Below are positions 54,338 to 62,438 of a stretch of DNA of 64,000 nucleotides, in pieces (the stretch's first letter is position 1; each line of letters begins with the position of its first letter). Source of the DNA: Algoriphagus iocasae (GTDB lineage: Bacteria > Bacteroidota > Bacteroidia > Cytophagales > Cyclobacteriaceae); the NCBI RefSeq assembly GCF_014206875.1, contig NZ_JACIJO010000002.1, forward strand, positions 1,054,001-1,118,000, read 5' to 3'. The translations under genes were made by a program, and so were the position numbers. The notes below the pieces were generated by a model that worked only from the letters and a program-made list of their open reading frames with translations, did not search any database and had not been told where the DNA came from.

Positions 54338-55804
54338 TTATAACTTCTCAAATACCCTTCTAAAGCTTGTTGCCTCAGCAATTCTTCCATGAAGTTCAGA
54401 GATAGGAACTCGCTCTTGCTCAGTGGTATCTCTATGACGGATCGTCACAGTATTGTCTTCCAATGTCTGGTGATCTACAGCGATGCAGAAAGGTGTACCG
54501 ATCAAATCCTGACGGGCATAACGCTTACCAATGGATGCGGCATCTTCATAAATGATGTTGAAATCATATTTCAACAGCTCAACAATCTCTTTTCCTTTTT
54601 CTGGTAGGCCATCCTTTTTCGTGATCGGAAGAACAGCGGCTTTTACTGGTGCGATAGCCGGATGAAGTTTCAGATAAGTTCTGCTCTTTTCCTCAGTTTT
54701 TTCTTCAGTATAAGCATTGCAAAGAGTCAAAAGGAACAATCGATCTGCACCGATTGAAGTCTCGATCACATAAGGAATGTAGTTTTGGTTGACTTCCGGA
54801 TCGAAATACTGCTGCTTCTTCTTAGAGAATTCCTGATGGGATTTCAAATCAAAGTCAGTTCTAGAATGAATGCCTTCTACTTCTTTGAAACCAAAAGGGA
54901 ATTCGTATTCGATATCCATGGCGGCATTGGCATAGTGAGCCAATTTTTCATGGTCATGCTTTCTTAACTTCTCAGCTGGTGTTCCCAAAGCCAAATGCCA
55001 GTTCATACGGGTTTCTGCCCATACTTTATACCATTCCAGCTCAGTGCCAGGACGTACAAAGAATTGCATCTCCATTTGCTCAAATTCACGCATTCTGAAG
55101 ATAAACTGACGTGCAACGATCTCATTTCGGAATGCTTTACCGATCTGAGCTATTCCAAAAGGAACTTTCATTCTGGCAGTTTTCTGTACATTAAGGAAGT
55201 TGACAAAAATCCCTTGGGCAGTTTCTGGTCTTAGGTAAATCGTGGATGCATCTTCTGCCACAGAACCCACTTGAGTAGAAAACATCAAGTTGAATTGACG
55301 AACGTCTGTCCAGTTAGAAGTTCCAGAGATTGGGCATTTGATTCCTTCGTTGATAATCAAATCTCGTACGCCAGCAAGATCTTCTGCTTCTAACATTCTT
55401 GCCAAAGCACCAGTCAGAGAATTTGCTTTTTCGATGTCACCCGCTCTTTCAAAAGTAGCCGCATGCTCTTCAACCAACACATCCGCACGGTATCTTTTCT
55501 TGGAGTCTTTGTTGTCGATCATTGGATCATTGAAGGAATCCACGTGACCTGAAGCCTTCCAGGTAGTTGGGTGCATAAAAATTGCAGCATCAATCCCAAC
55601 AATATTTTCCTGTACGCGAGTCATGGTTTCCCACCATAGACGTTTTAGGTTGTTTTTCAATTCAACCCCATATGCTCCATAATCATAGACAGCCTGCAAG
55701 CCATCATAGATTTCGGAACTTGGGTAAACAAAGCCATACTCTTTGGCATGGGAAATAATATCTTTCAATTGGGCGTTTTCCGCCGGAGTTGCTGTTTTTG
55801 CCAT
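54338..55804 (-). CDS. glyS: Glycine--tRNA ligase (dimeric type)
   Basis: 488-aa class II synthetase of the homodimeric (eukaryote/archaeal-like) type rather than the alpha2-beta2 bacterial type. FVYPSSEIYDGLQAVYDYGAYG opens the catalytic core, YLRPETAQGIFVNF is motif 2 region, and the C-terminal anticodon-binding domain begins near PAIAPVKAAVLPI. Single gene with own promoter and terminator. Confidence 0.96.
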   Translation of the reverse strand: MAKTATPAENAQLKDIISHAKEYGFVYPSSEIYDGLQAVYDYGAYGVELKNNLKRLWWETMTRVQENIVGIDAAIFMHPTTWKASGHVDSFNDPMIDNKDSKKRYRADVLVEEHAATFERAGDIEKANSLTGALARMLEAEDLAGVRDLIINEGIKCPISGTSNWTDVRQFNLMFSTQVGSVAEDASTIYLRPETAQGIFVNFLNVQKTARMKVPFGIAQIGKAFRNEIVARQFIFRMREFEQMEMQFFVRPGTELEWYKVWAETRMNWHLALGTPAEKLRKHDHEKLAHYANAAMDIEYEFPFGFKEVEGIHSRTDFDLKSHQEFSKKKQQYFDPEVNQNYIPYVIETSIGADRLFLLTLCNAYTEEKTEEKSRTYLKLHPAIAPVKAAVLPITKKDGLPEKGKEIVELLKYDFNIIYEDAASIGKRYARQDLIGTPFCIAVDHQTLEDNTVTIRHRDTTEQERVPISELHGRIAEATSFRRVFEKL

Positions 55805-55809
55805 GGCCG

Positions 55810-55817
55810 CAAAATTA
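55810..55817 (-). promoter_or_regulatory. Possible -7 element immediately before glyS
   Basis: TAATTTTG on the minus strand ends five bases before the ATG (AATTTTGCGGCCATG). If used, the transcript would be nearly leaderless. No TTTG at 17-23 bp upstream was found, so support is weak. Confidence 0.35.
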
Positions 55818-55895
55818 AAGAAACAAATTGATATCTGGGGAGCAAAAAAAGTCTTTAATGGCTAAAAACGAGGGAATATCTTTTTCAAAAAAGTA

Positions 55896-55929
55896 AAAGG
55901 CCAAATTTCATTGAAGAAAAATGGCCTTT
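55896..55929 (-). terminator. Terminator of the histidine-rich outer-membrane protein gene
   Basis: AAAGGCCA (55896-55903) / TGGCCTTT (55922-55929) with an 18-base loop and a T-rich tail on the minus strand. Confidence 0.6.
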
Positions 55930-55949
55930 ATATTGAGTATTACTAATTC

Positions 55950-56393
55950 CTATTTAAATGTATATTTCACTCCGACTCCTCCTCTGAGATAGCTATGAGA
56001 GTGGTCAGCAAATACTGGCGCTGCTTCTACCAAGAATCCCAGATTCCTAGTGTTGCTAAAAGGTTTAATCAAAACCCCTACTGGAATAGCTAAATAAATA
56101 TCATTATGATCGTCGTGGTGCTTGTGGTTATGATGATGACCTAACAAGCCTAATCCTGCGCCAACGTAGGCATTCACTTCAGTTTTTCTGACAAAATTAT
56201 ATCCGCCCATCAATTCTAATCCTATATCGTGGCCAATGCCAAGTCTTGCTTCTCCGAAAAACTCTCTGTCAGGATCAGTTCCAACAGTGATAAATGTATC
56301 AGAACTCTGGAAGTTGATGCCAACTGCTACCTGAGCCTGAGAAATTGAGACAAAAGCAAAAACTGCGAATGCTAGTAATAATACCTTTTTCAT
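55950..56393 (-). CDS. Small outer-membrane barrel-like protein with histidine-rich loop
   Basis: 147 aa with a signal peptide (ends ISQAQ). Strand-like segments (VAVGINFQSS, LELMGGYNFV, NAYVGAGLGLL, GGVGVKYTFK with terminal aromatic residue) suggest an eight-strand OmpW/porin-like barrel. Between strands lies GHHHNHKHHDDHND, a loop with seven His and four Asp that could bind Zn, Ni or Cu. A second HSHS occurs near residue 132. Single gene. Function unknown; metal sensing or buffering is possible. Confidence 0.7.
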   Translation of the reverse strand: MKKVLLLAFAVFAFVSISQAQVAVGINFQSSDTFITVGTDPDREFFGEARLGIGHDIGLELMGGYNFVRKTEVNAYVGAGLGLLGHHHNHKHHDDHNDIYLAIPVGVLIKPFSNTRNLGFLVEAAPVFADHSHSYLRGGVGVKYTFK

Positions 56394-56541
56394 TGTGATT
56401 TAAATTTGATCCTTTTTGGATGCATGGAATCTCGTATGCCAAATAGATATCACAACAGTTGCGATTCTATTGATACTCGATTTCAAGGTGGTTTAATTTA
56501 TTTTTAAACCATTATTCCAAGAAAGAGCCAAACTTAAAATA

Positions 56542-57588
56542 TTACCATTTTCCTTCTGTTCTGGAGATGGTTCGTTTTTCTTCAGAGCTCAAAAAAGAGG
56601 CTTCTATCATTTTTAAAACACTGATTGTCTGAGGTATAGTGATATTTAGTGGAGTGTTCTTCAAAATAGCATCTGCGACATTGCTGTATAAAATCTTATA
56701 ATCTCCCGGTACAGATGGATATGGTTTGATTTCCTCGTTGAGGAAAATTTTTCCCCAACTCTCCTCAGCTTCCACACCCCATTTCTCCCCTTCTGGTAAA
56801 ATTCCATTTTTAAAAGCCTGCTCTTGTACATCCATTCCATATTTCAGATAAGAGCCATTTTGACCTAAAAGAAGAAATTTAGGAGTTGGGGCATTTACTA
56901 AAGTTCCAGCTGTTACCCTTGCTTTAAAACCCTCATAGTGCATGACGATGTCAAAATGATCATCGACCATCGCTCTTTTTCTTTGTTTTTGAATGTCCGC
57001 TTGGATGGAATCAGGAGCTCCAAAGGTTATAAAAACTTGGTCGATTAAATGTGACCCTAAGTCATACGTAATCCCATTTCCTGGGCCAGCATCCTCTCTC
57101 CAATTTCCGGAGAGATTAGGTCGGAATCTGTCAAAATGAGACTCGAGGTATACCAACTCACCAAGGATGTTTTCTGAAACCAGTTTTTGAATGGTTAAAA
57201 TATCCCCGTCAAATCTTCTATTATGAAATACAGAACAAACTTTCCCTGTCTTTTCTGCCAAGACTTTCAATTGCTCAGCTTCATGGGAATATATGGTTAC
57301 TGGTTTGTCAATAACCACATGTTTACCTGCCTCCAAGCATTGCATGGCCATAGGAAAATGGAAGGTATTTGGAGTGGTGATGACTACCAGATCCACATCT
57401 CCATGTTCCAAAAGCTCATCTAAGCTCTTGAATATTTTTACCGAAGGATATTTTTCCTGGCTTTTTGAAGTTCTCCTTTCCACCACTGCCACCAAATCCA
57501 AATCAGGACAAACCGTAATCAATGGTGCATGCATCTTTTCTGCTACGGAGCCAAAGCCCACGATCGCTGTTTTGATAGGAGAGTTCAT
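56542..57588 (-). CDS. Gfo/Idh/MocA-family oxidoreductase
   Basis: 348 aa. N-terminal NAD(P) Rossmann motif VGFGSVAEKMHAP, the catalytic-type EKP motif here as DKPVT near residue 95, and a C-terminal substrate domain with GITYDLGSHLIDQ (His of the catalytic site). Family members oxidise or reduce sugars and cyclitols. Only three bases separate it from the response-regulator gene upstream, so it is probably in the same transcript as the two-component pair, which makes it a candidate output gene of that module. Confidence 0.9.
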   Translation of the reverse strand: MNSPIKTAIVGFGSVAEKMHAPLITVCPDLDLVAVVERRTSKSQEKYPSVKIFKSLDELLEHGDVDLVVITTPNTFHFPMAMQCLEAGKHVVIDKPVTIYSHEAEQLKVLAEKTGKVCSVFHNRRFDGDILTIQKLVSENILGELVYLESHFDRFRPNLSGNWREDAGPGNGITYDLGSHLIDQVFITFGAPDSIQADIQKQRKRAMVDDHFDIVMHYEGFKARVTAGTLVNAPTPKFLLLGQNGSYLKYGMDVQEQAFKNGILPEGEKWGVEAEESWGKIFLNEEIKPYPSVPGDYKILYSNVADAILKNTPLNITIPQTISVLKMIEASFLSSEEKRTISRTEGKW

Positions 57589-57591
57589 AAG

Positions 57592-58218
57592 TTAAAGGTG
57601 CATATCCTGGACTTTATTGACTAATTCTATCCTGGAAGTGACTTGAAGTTTAGAATGGATGTTTTTTCGGTGAGTTTCTATGGTCTGCACGCTGAGATTT
57701 AATTCATCGGCGATTTCCTTGTTTTGCTTCCCTTCTTTGATCAGTTTGATGATCTGTACTTCCCTTCTGGAAAGTTTGAATTTCTCTCGGAAAGCATCAA
57801 AGAATGAGCTTTGATTTGCCTGCTGAATAACTCGCATAAAGTTTGGCAAATGGCGACCTTCAAAAACTTCGTGGATGGTATATACAAGCTCATCAGGATC
57901 TGCGTCCTTTAATACAAATGCATCAGCCCCATCGTGCAGGCATTTTTTATAGATTTTTTCGTCATCGTACATGGAGAGCACGACAACTTTGATATGAGGA
58001 TGATTCTTTTTTACAAATTCTAAGACCCCGAATCCATCTAAAATAGGCATGTTCAGGTCTGTTAGGACCACGTCTGGAAGATCTGTGGAAATTTCATCTA
58101 TAAGCTCTTTGCCATTCGCATAAAGCCCCATGACTAATAAATCTTCGTGTTCTTCCAAAAGTCCTTCCAAGCCTTTAGCGAATAGTTTATGGTCATCAGC
58201 TAAAGAAATTCTGATCAT
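57592..58218 (-). CDS. NarL/LuxR-type response regulator
   Basis: 208 aa. Receiver domain with acidic pocket ADDHK and phospho-acceptor Asp54 in LTDLNMP, Lys near VLKDAD, and a C-terminal helix-turn-helix (SRREVQIIKLIKEG, SVQTIETHRKNIHSKL) of the LuxR/GerE type. Paired with the histidine kinase at 58282, 63 bp upstream, so it should be its phosphorylation partner. Targets unknown; the operon promoter and the membrane-protein genes are natural candidates. Confidence 0.92.
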   Translation of the reverse strand: MIRISLADDHKLFAKGLEGLLEEHEDLLVMGLYANGKELIDEISTDLPDVVLTDLNMPILDGFGVLEFVKKNHPHIKVVVLSMYDDEKIYKKCLHDGADAFVLKDADPDELVYTIHEVFEGRHLPNFMRVIQQANQSSFFDAFREKFKLSRREVQIIKLIKEGKQNKEIADELNLSVQTIETHRKNIHSKLQVTSRIELVNKVQDMHL

Positions 58219-58281
58219 TTGGGCTAAGGGTAGGTGTTAAGACTTAAATTTTTAATAATACCCCAAATTACAGCCTGTATT

Positions 58282-59037
58282 TTAATTAGGCAACAATAAA
58301 TGTATAAGTGTTCCATTTCCGGGGCTTGAGGTGATTGATATGTCCCCACCGATGGTTTCCATTCTCTTTTTCAAATTAAACATTCCACTGCCGGAGGATT
58401 CGAGACTTGGATCAAATCCTTTTCCATTGTCTTTCAGTTCTATTTTCTTCAAATTTTCGTCTTTCCAGATTCTAACAGAAATCATATCCGGAGAAGCATG
58501 TTTGATGGCATTGTTTAAAATTTCTTGAATGACTCTTATTAGAACGAGTTTTTGGTCTTTAGGTAATTCGCCAAGTTCAAACTCCGATTCTAAAGTTGTA
58601 TTACAATATCCAGTGGATTCGATTTTTTTGAGCTGTTGTGAAATAAATTCTTCTATAGATATAGATTCCACCCAGTCTAAGTTTAAGTTTTTGGAAAGTG
58701 CCCTGACCTCCGAAATCACTTGATTGATGGTTTCTTTTCCTTCTGTCTGCTTTTCGGGTTTTGCTGATCCAAGGTAAAGTTTAGCCAAAGAAAGCAATTG
58801 TCCTATGTTATCATGGAGCTCCCGACCTACATAAGTAAGTGTTTCTTGCTGAATTTCATTTTCGATGTTCAACAAGGTTTTTTCATGCTCAGATTTGATC
58901 TGTTCTAATTTTTGTTTGTTTTGGGCTTGTCTCTGCCTATGGATAAAGACCATGGCGATTACGAATGTGGACATCAGTCCCCCCAAAAAGAGCGTACTAA
59001 AAATAATAACGTAAATCTGGTCTTCAGTTGGATTCAT
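58282..59037 (-). CDS. Membrane histidine kinase (HisKA_3 type)
   Basis: 251 aa. One N-terminal helix (IYVIIFSTLFLGGLMSTFVIAMVF), a coiled-coil linker (residues 35-65), then the NarX-like dimerisation domain with phospho-acceptor His75 in GRELHDNIGQLL, and an ATP domain with NAIKHAS, DNGKGFD and GSGMFNLKKRM. It has no periplasmic sensing domain, so the input must come through the helix or a partner membrane protein. The upstream seven-helix paralogues are the obvious candidates: the truncated paralogue at 59024 overlaps its start. Start set at ATG 59037. Confidence 0.9.
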   Translation of the reverse strand: MNPTEDQIYVIIFSTLFLGGLMSTFVIAMVFIHRQRQAQNKQKLEQIKSEHEKTLLNIENEIQQETLTYVGRELHDNIGQLLSLAKLYLGSAKPEKQTEGKETINQVISEVRALSKNLNLDWVESISIEEFISQQLKKIESTGYCNTTLESEFELGELPKDQKLVLIRVIQEILNNAIKHASPDMISVRIWKDENLKKIELKDNGKGFDPSLESSGSGMFNLKKRMETIGGDISITSSPGNGTLIHLLLPN

Positions 59038-59293
59038 AGAAGGGTTGTTTATCAAAGAAATTTGAACGAAGAGGAGATGTTTTATTCAAAATTAAGAATG
59101 CCATTCTATTCTTAATATTTGAAAGTAGTTTTTCCAGGACAATATTCACTTTATAGAGATATAGCAAAGTGGCAGAAATCAAGTAGATAAAAGTAAAAAT
59201 GAACATCAAACTTTTCATTTGCCAAAAGGAAAGGAGTTTCAATGAGTCCTTATTCAAAAAAGCCTCGTTGGTTTGTTCACTAAATAAAATCAC
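59024..59293 (-). pseudogene. C-terminal fragment of a fourth seven-helix paralogue
   Basis: 89 codons from a GTG that overlaps the stop of the preceding paralogue (GTGA). SEQTNEAFLNKDSLKLLSFWQ corresponds to the TNEQYLATNPLRLLSFWQM stretch before helix 6 of the full-length copies, and the end FFDKQPFYESN matches their IFDKEPF end. Helices 1-5 are missing. Probably a remnant of a tandem duplication fused head-to-tail; it could still be translated by coupling. Its end overlaps the histidine kinase start by 14 bp. Confidence 0.7.
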
Positions 59294-60081
59294 GAGCTAA
59301 TTCTGTTTCGGAGGTTTAGCTTTTTTTCAAACTCGAAGAATGGTTCTCTTTCAAAAAAGTGAGGAAATTTCGGTGAAGCAATAGTCAAGACCAAAATTCC
59401 TAAGTTTATTACTCCCATAACCCAATCTATTTTTAAAAGAGAAGTCAATAATTGAGGGTAATTGTTATAGAGGTACATCAGTGACACGGATGAAATGTAA
59501 GTCAATGAATAGGTAAATAAAATAAAGGTCATTTGCCAAAAAGATAATAATCGGAGTGGATTGGTCGCTAAGTATTGTTCATTCGTCATCAGACCAATAA
59601 AGTAGAAGCCACTGCCTAATAAAATTAAATTGGCTCCAAAAGTAAAAATAAGTGGCTGATTTAAATATATAGGTTCAATTCCAGAGAATTGCAAAACTTG
59701 GATTGCAATAAAAAAAGTTATAATCATCCAATTGATATATTTTTTTTTGGAGGGCACCAGCCAGGATTTAATTAAAAAAAGGTAAAGGATTGTTGAAATA
59801 TGTTTATTGAAAATATTAAAAACCCAGATGTTAAATCTTGGATTTTCAGTATTTCCAAAGAAAGCATTTGCCGCTTTTTTAAAATCGAAGTTGTAATTAG
59901 TATATGCTCCCAGATTTTCATAAAAAACTGTAAATGACAAAATCAAAAAAGGGAGCCAATAAAAACTAATGGATCTCTTTTCTTTAGGAAGTTTCAAGTA
60001 ATAGATGACTCCTAGTACAAGTAAAATATCGATTGATATTAAGTACCAGTCTACAAATGCTTGAAAAAATCTGCTGTCCAT
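59290..60081 (-). CDS. Seven-helix membrane protein, paralogue A
   Basis: 263 aa, no family recognised. Seven helices predicted by eye: about residues 12-30, 41-58, 92-110, 116-134, 144-163, 180-205 and 219-237. Conserved with paralogues B and C: KLPKEK after helix 1, FGNTENPRFNIWVFN before helix 3, FSGIEPIYLNQP between helices 4 and 5, NPLRLLSFWQM before helix 6, and a terminal FEREPF. No signal peptide, no catalytic motif I can name. Position just upstream of a histidine kinase without its own sensor suggests a receptor or sensor role (inference). Confidence 0.85.
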   Translation of the reverse strand: MDSRFFQAFVDWYLISIDILLVLGVIYYLKLPKEKRSISFYWLPFLILSFTVFYENLGAYTNYNFDFKKAANAFFGNTENPRFNIWVFNIFNKHISTILYLFLIKSWLVPSKKKYINWMIITFFIAIQVLQFSGIEPIYLNQPLIFTFGANLILLGSGFYFIGLMTNEQYLATNPLRLLSFWQMTFILFTYSLTYISSVSLMYLYNNYPQLLTSLLKIDWVMGVINLGILVLTIASPKFPHFFEREPFFEFEKKLNLRNRISS

Positions 60082-60083
60082 GG

Positions 60084-60281
60084 TTAAGAATCAGTAGGTT
60101 GAGGGTTACAAAATGGCGGACATATTCTTCCATTGTTAGAATAATCAAATTCATCCCAAGGATGAGACTGAAAATATACTATAATTTTTCCCTTTAAGTC
60201 AATTAAAATCAGGAAGTAGATTTGATAGAGGGGTCTAAATGCCAAGTTAGTATTAGTAGAATGTTTGGTATTCTTTTTTGA
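60084..60281 (-). pseudogene. Remnant of the CPPFC-tail protein
   Basis: An open frame with no start codon, ending DYSNNGRICPPFCNPQPTDS just before paralogue A. This matches the end of the intact protein at 61918 (DYQNNGRICPPFCDPEPTNT) at 15 of 20 positions, while the upstream part does not align. It marks a duplicated unit of CPPFC protein plus seven-helix protein in which the first gene has decayed, leaving only the tail. Confidence 0.65.
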
Positions 60282-60305
60282 TTAAAAGGCTATCTAAAAG
60301 AGTTT

Positions 60306-61061
60306 TTAAAATGGTTCTTTATCAAATATATTTGGAAGGAGGGGAGAAGCAATACTAATAGTTAAAACTGCTAATGTTAATATCCCTAGGTAAATACCAA
60401 TAGATTGCAAAACACTACCTAATACTGGATTGACTTCATATAGATAAATTAAGGCCACAGAACTTATGTAGCTTAATGTAAACATGAAGATAATTGCTGT
60501 CATTTGCCAGAATGAAGTTAATCTTAATGGATTTCTATTTAGGTATGAGGGATGGGTGATCAAGTCAGTAAAATACAAAGCGCATCCAAATAAGATCATA
60601 TTTGCACCGATTGCAAAAATGATAGGCTGGTTCAGATAGATTGGTTCAATTCCTGAAAATTGAAGTACCAATGCCGTCACGATAAATATAAAAATCATCC
60701 AATTGATAATTTTTCTTTTGAAGGGTCTTATATAAGATTTGATTAGCATTAAATAAAGAATTGTACCTACTTGTCTTTCAGCTATATTAAAAAGCCAGAG
60801 ATTGAACTTAGGATACTCGGTATTTCCAAAGTATGCGTTTACTGACTTTTTGAATTCATAATTGTAATTAGTGTAACTGCCCAGATTTTGATAAAAAACG
60901 GAGAAGCACAAAATCACAAATGGAAGCAAAAAGTGAATATTTCTTTTTTTTTCCTTAGGTAATTTAATGAAGATAAATATTCCAATCAGGAGAAGCAGGT
61001 CAATTGGAATGGAGTATTGCGGATAGGCAGTAAAAAAGGCTTCTATAAATCTATCGCTCAT
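60306..61061 (-). CDS. Seven-helix membrane protein, paralogue B
   Basis: 251 aa. Same layout as paralogue A, with KLPKEKKRN, YFGNTEYPKFNLWLFN, FSGIEPIYLNQPIIF, NPLRLTSFWQM and the terminal FDKEPF. It lacks the basic tail that follows this motif in A and C. Divergence from A and C is spread along the chain, while the loop motifs are kept, suggesting selection on them. No family recognised. Confidence 0.85.
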   Translation of the reverse strand: MSDRFIEAFFTAYPQYSIPIDLLLLIGIFIFIKLPKEKKRNIHFLLPFVILCFSVFYQNLGSYTNYNYEFKKSVNAYFGNTEYPKFNLWLFNIAERQVGTILYLMLIKSYIRPFKRKIINWMIFIFIVTALVLQFSGIEPIYLNQPIIFAIGANMILFGCALYFTDLITHPSYLNRNPLRLTSFWQMTAIIFMFTLSYISSVALIYLYEVNPVLGSVLQSIGIYLGILTLAVLTISIASPLLPNIFDKEPF

Positions 61062-61129
61062 TTCTCAGGTGGAATTCCATTCCTTTATTTTAAGGGGCAA
61101 AACATATGATTAAATGTTAAAACAAGATC

Positions 61130-61915
61130 TTAAAAACTACTATGAAGTTTGAACTTCCTTTTGGTTTGGGAAAATGGTTCTTTGTCAAAAACTCTAGGGA
61201 GAAAAGGAGAAATAATAACTAATAGGAGAGTTAATCTGAGTAAAATCCCAAGGATTCTATCAATATGTGCTAAACTCAATGCTGTTTGAGGATTAAACTC
61301 ATAAATATAGATGCGTGCTACAGAATTTATATAGGTCAGTGCATAGGTAAAAAGTAAAACGGTCATGATCCAAAATGAATTTAATCGGATTGGTTTTGAA
61401 TTTAAATATTGTTCATTGCTGATCAATCCTATAAAATAAAGTCCACTCCCAATTAAAATCATACTAGCGGCCATGACTGCAATAATGGGCTGATTTAAAT
61501 ATAAGGGTTCAATACCTGTAACTTGTAAACTGAAGGCTACCATAATAAAAAAAAAGATCATCCATGTTAAATATACCTTCTTTGTTGGCTCAATTAATTT
61601 TTTTATCAAAAACAAATTAAGTAAAGTTGAGATTTGTTTGTTGGTAATATTGTATATCCAAATGTTATATTTTGGGTTCTCAGTATTGCCTAGAAAGGCA
61701 TTGACAGCTTTTTTAAATTCGAAATTGTAATTAGCATAAGCTCCCAAGGCTTCATAAAAAACGGAAAAACCTAAAATCAACAAAGGAAGCCAATAGACAC
61801 TATTGGCTTTTTTTTCCTTTGGTAATTTTAGAAAGTAATAGAGCCCTATGATCAATAAGCAATCTATGGTGATTGTATAATAATTACCGTAGGCCTCCCA
61901 GAATTTACTATCCAT
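61130..61915 (-). CDS. Seven-helix membrane protein, paralogue C
   Basis: 261 aa. KLPKEKKAN, FLGNTENPKYNIWIYN, VTGIEPLYLNQPII, KPIRLNSFWIM and FDKEPF align with the other copies; the tail SQTKRKFKLHSSF is basic. It begins two bases after the CPPFC-tail gene ends, so the two form a coupled unit, probably the ancestral arrangement from which the array grew. No family recognised. Confidence 0.85.
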   Translation of the reverse strand: MDSKFWEAYGNYYTITIDCLLIIGLYYFLKLPKEKKANSVYWLPLLILGFSVFYEALGAYANYNFEFKKAVNAFLGNTENPKYNIWIYNITNKQISTLLNLFLIKKLIEPTKKVYLTWMIFFFIMVAFSLQVTGIEPLYLNQPIIAVMAASMILIGSGLYFIGLISNEQYLNSKPIRLNSFWIMTVLLFTYALTYINSVARIYIYEFNPQTALSLAHIDRILGILLRLTLLLVIISPFLPRVFDKEPFSQTKRKFKLHSSF

Positions 61916-61917
61916 TA

Positions 61918-62313
61918 TCAGGTATTGGTAGGTTCTGGATCACAGAATGGAGGACAAATCCTGCCATTGTTTTGATAGTCTTCTTCAGGATTGGTCAGTG
62001 TCAAATTGCTTTTATCTAGATTTGCTGCTCTCATAACGATGGTCAATGCACCTGTTAATTGTTCTACTTCTTTTGGATGGTATTTTGAAGCGACCTCTTC
62101 TGTATATTCAGTGATGTAAAACTGAATACCTCCCTTTTTAGGGTCTTTGTCAGCCTTTGCTAGTAAGCCTTCTAAAGTTTCTCTATCAAAAAAAATCCAA
62201 TTCGTTTGGTCTGTTTTGTCCTTATTTTTTTTGCCTTTGGCAGGCTTGCCTTTTTTGACCTCTTTGTCATACTTTACTCTCATTGACTCGAAGTCCTCTT
62301 TTGAAATTTTCAT
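61918..62313 (-). CDS. Small protein with conserved CPPFC tail
   Basis: 131 aa from ATG 62313 (an upstream TTG would add 14 residues). Charged, Lys-rich N-terminal half (KKGKPAKGKKNKDKTDQ), a central part with WIFFDRETLEGLLAKAD and IQFYITEYTEEVASKY, and the C-terminal tail NNGRICPPFCDPEPTNT. The only two cysteines are in the tail, spaced C-P-P-F-C. No signal peptide. The tail is the part conserved in the remnant at 60084-60281. Heads the membrane array and is coupled to paralogue C. No family recognised; a small signal, adaptor or processed-peptide precursor are possibilities. Confidence 0.8.
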   Translation of the reverse strand: MKISKEDFESMRVKYDKEVKKGKPAKGKKNKDKTDQTNWIFFDRETLEGLLAKADKDPKKGGIQFYITEYTEEVASKYHPKEVEQLTGALTIVMRAANLDKSNLTLTNPEEDYQNNGRICPPFCDPEPTNT

Positions 62314-62387
62314 AGAAAAATGTTTTTCGTTAAGTATAAAATCTATTTTGAACAAAAGATAAGATTTTTTTTACCTTTAGGGCAATA

Positions 62388-62419
62388 AAAAAGGAGCGAG
62401 AATTCTCCCGCTCCTTTTT
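62388..62419. terminator. Terminator downstream of secDF
   Basis: Perfect 11-bp AAAAAGGAGCG (62388-62398) / CGCTCCTTTTT (62409-62419). Ends secDF on the minus strand and separates it from the CPPFC gene. Confidence 0.9.
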
Positions 62420-62438
62420 CAATTTTTTTAGAATGATC

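Noticed and set aside
61062..61129. A second CPPFC remnant between paralogues C and B
   Set aside because: The minus strand contains a TGTTTTGCCCC word, but no frame gives a convincing match to NNGRICPPFC.
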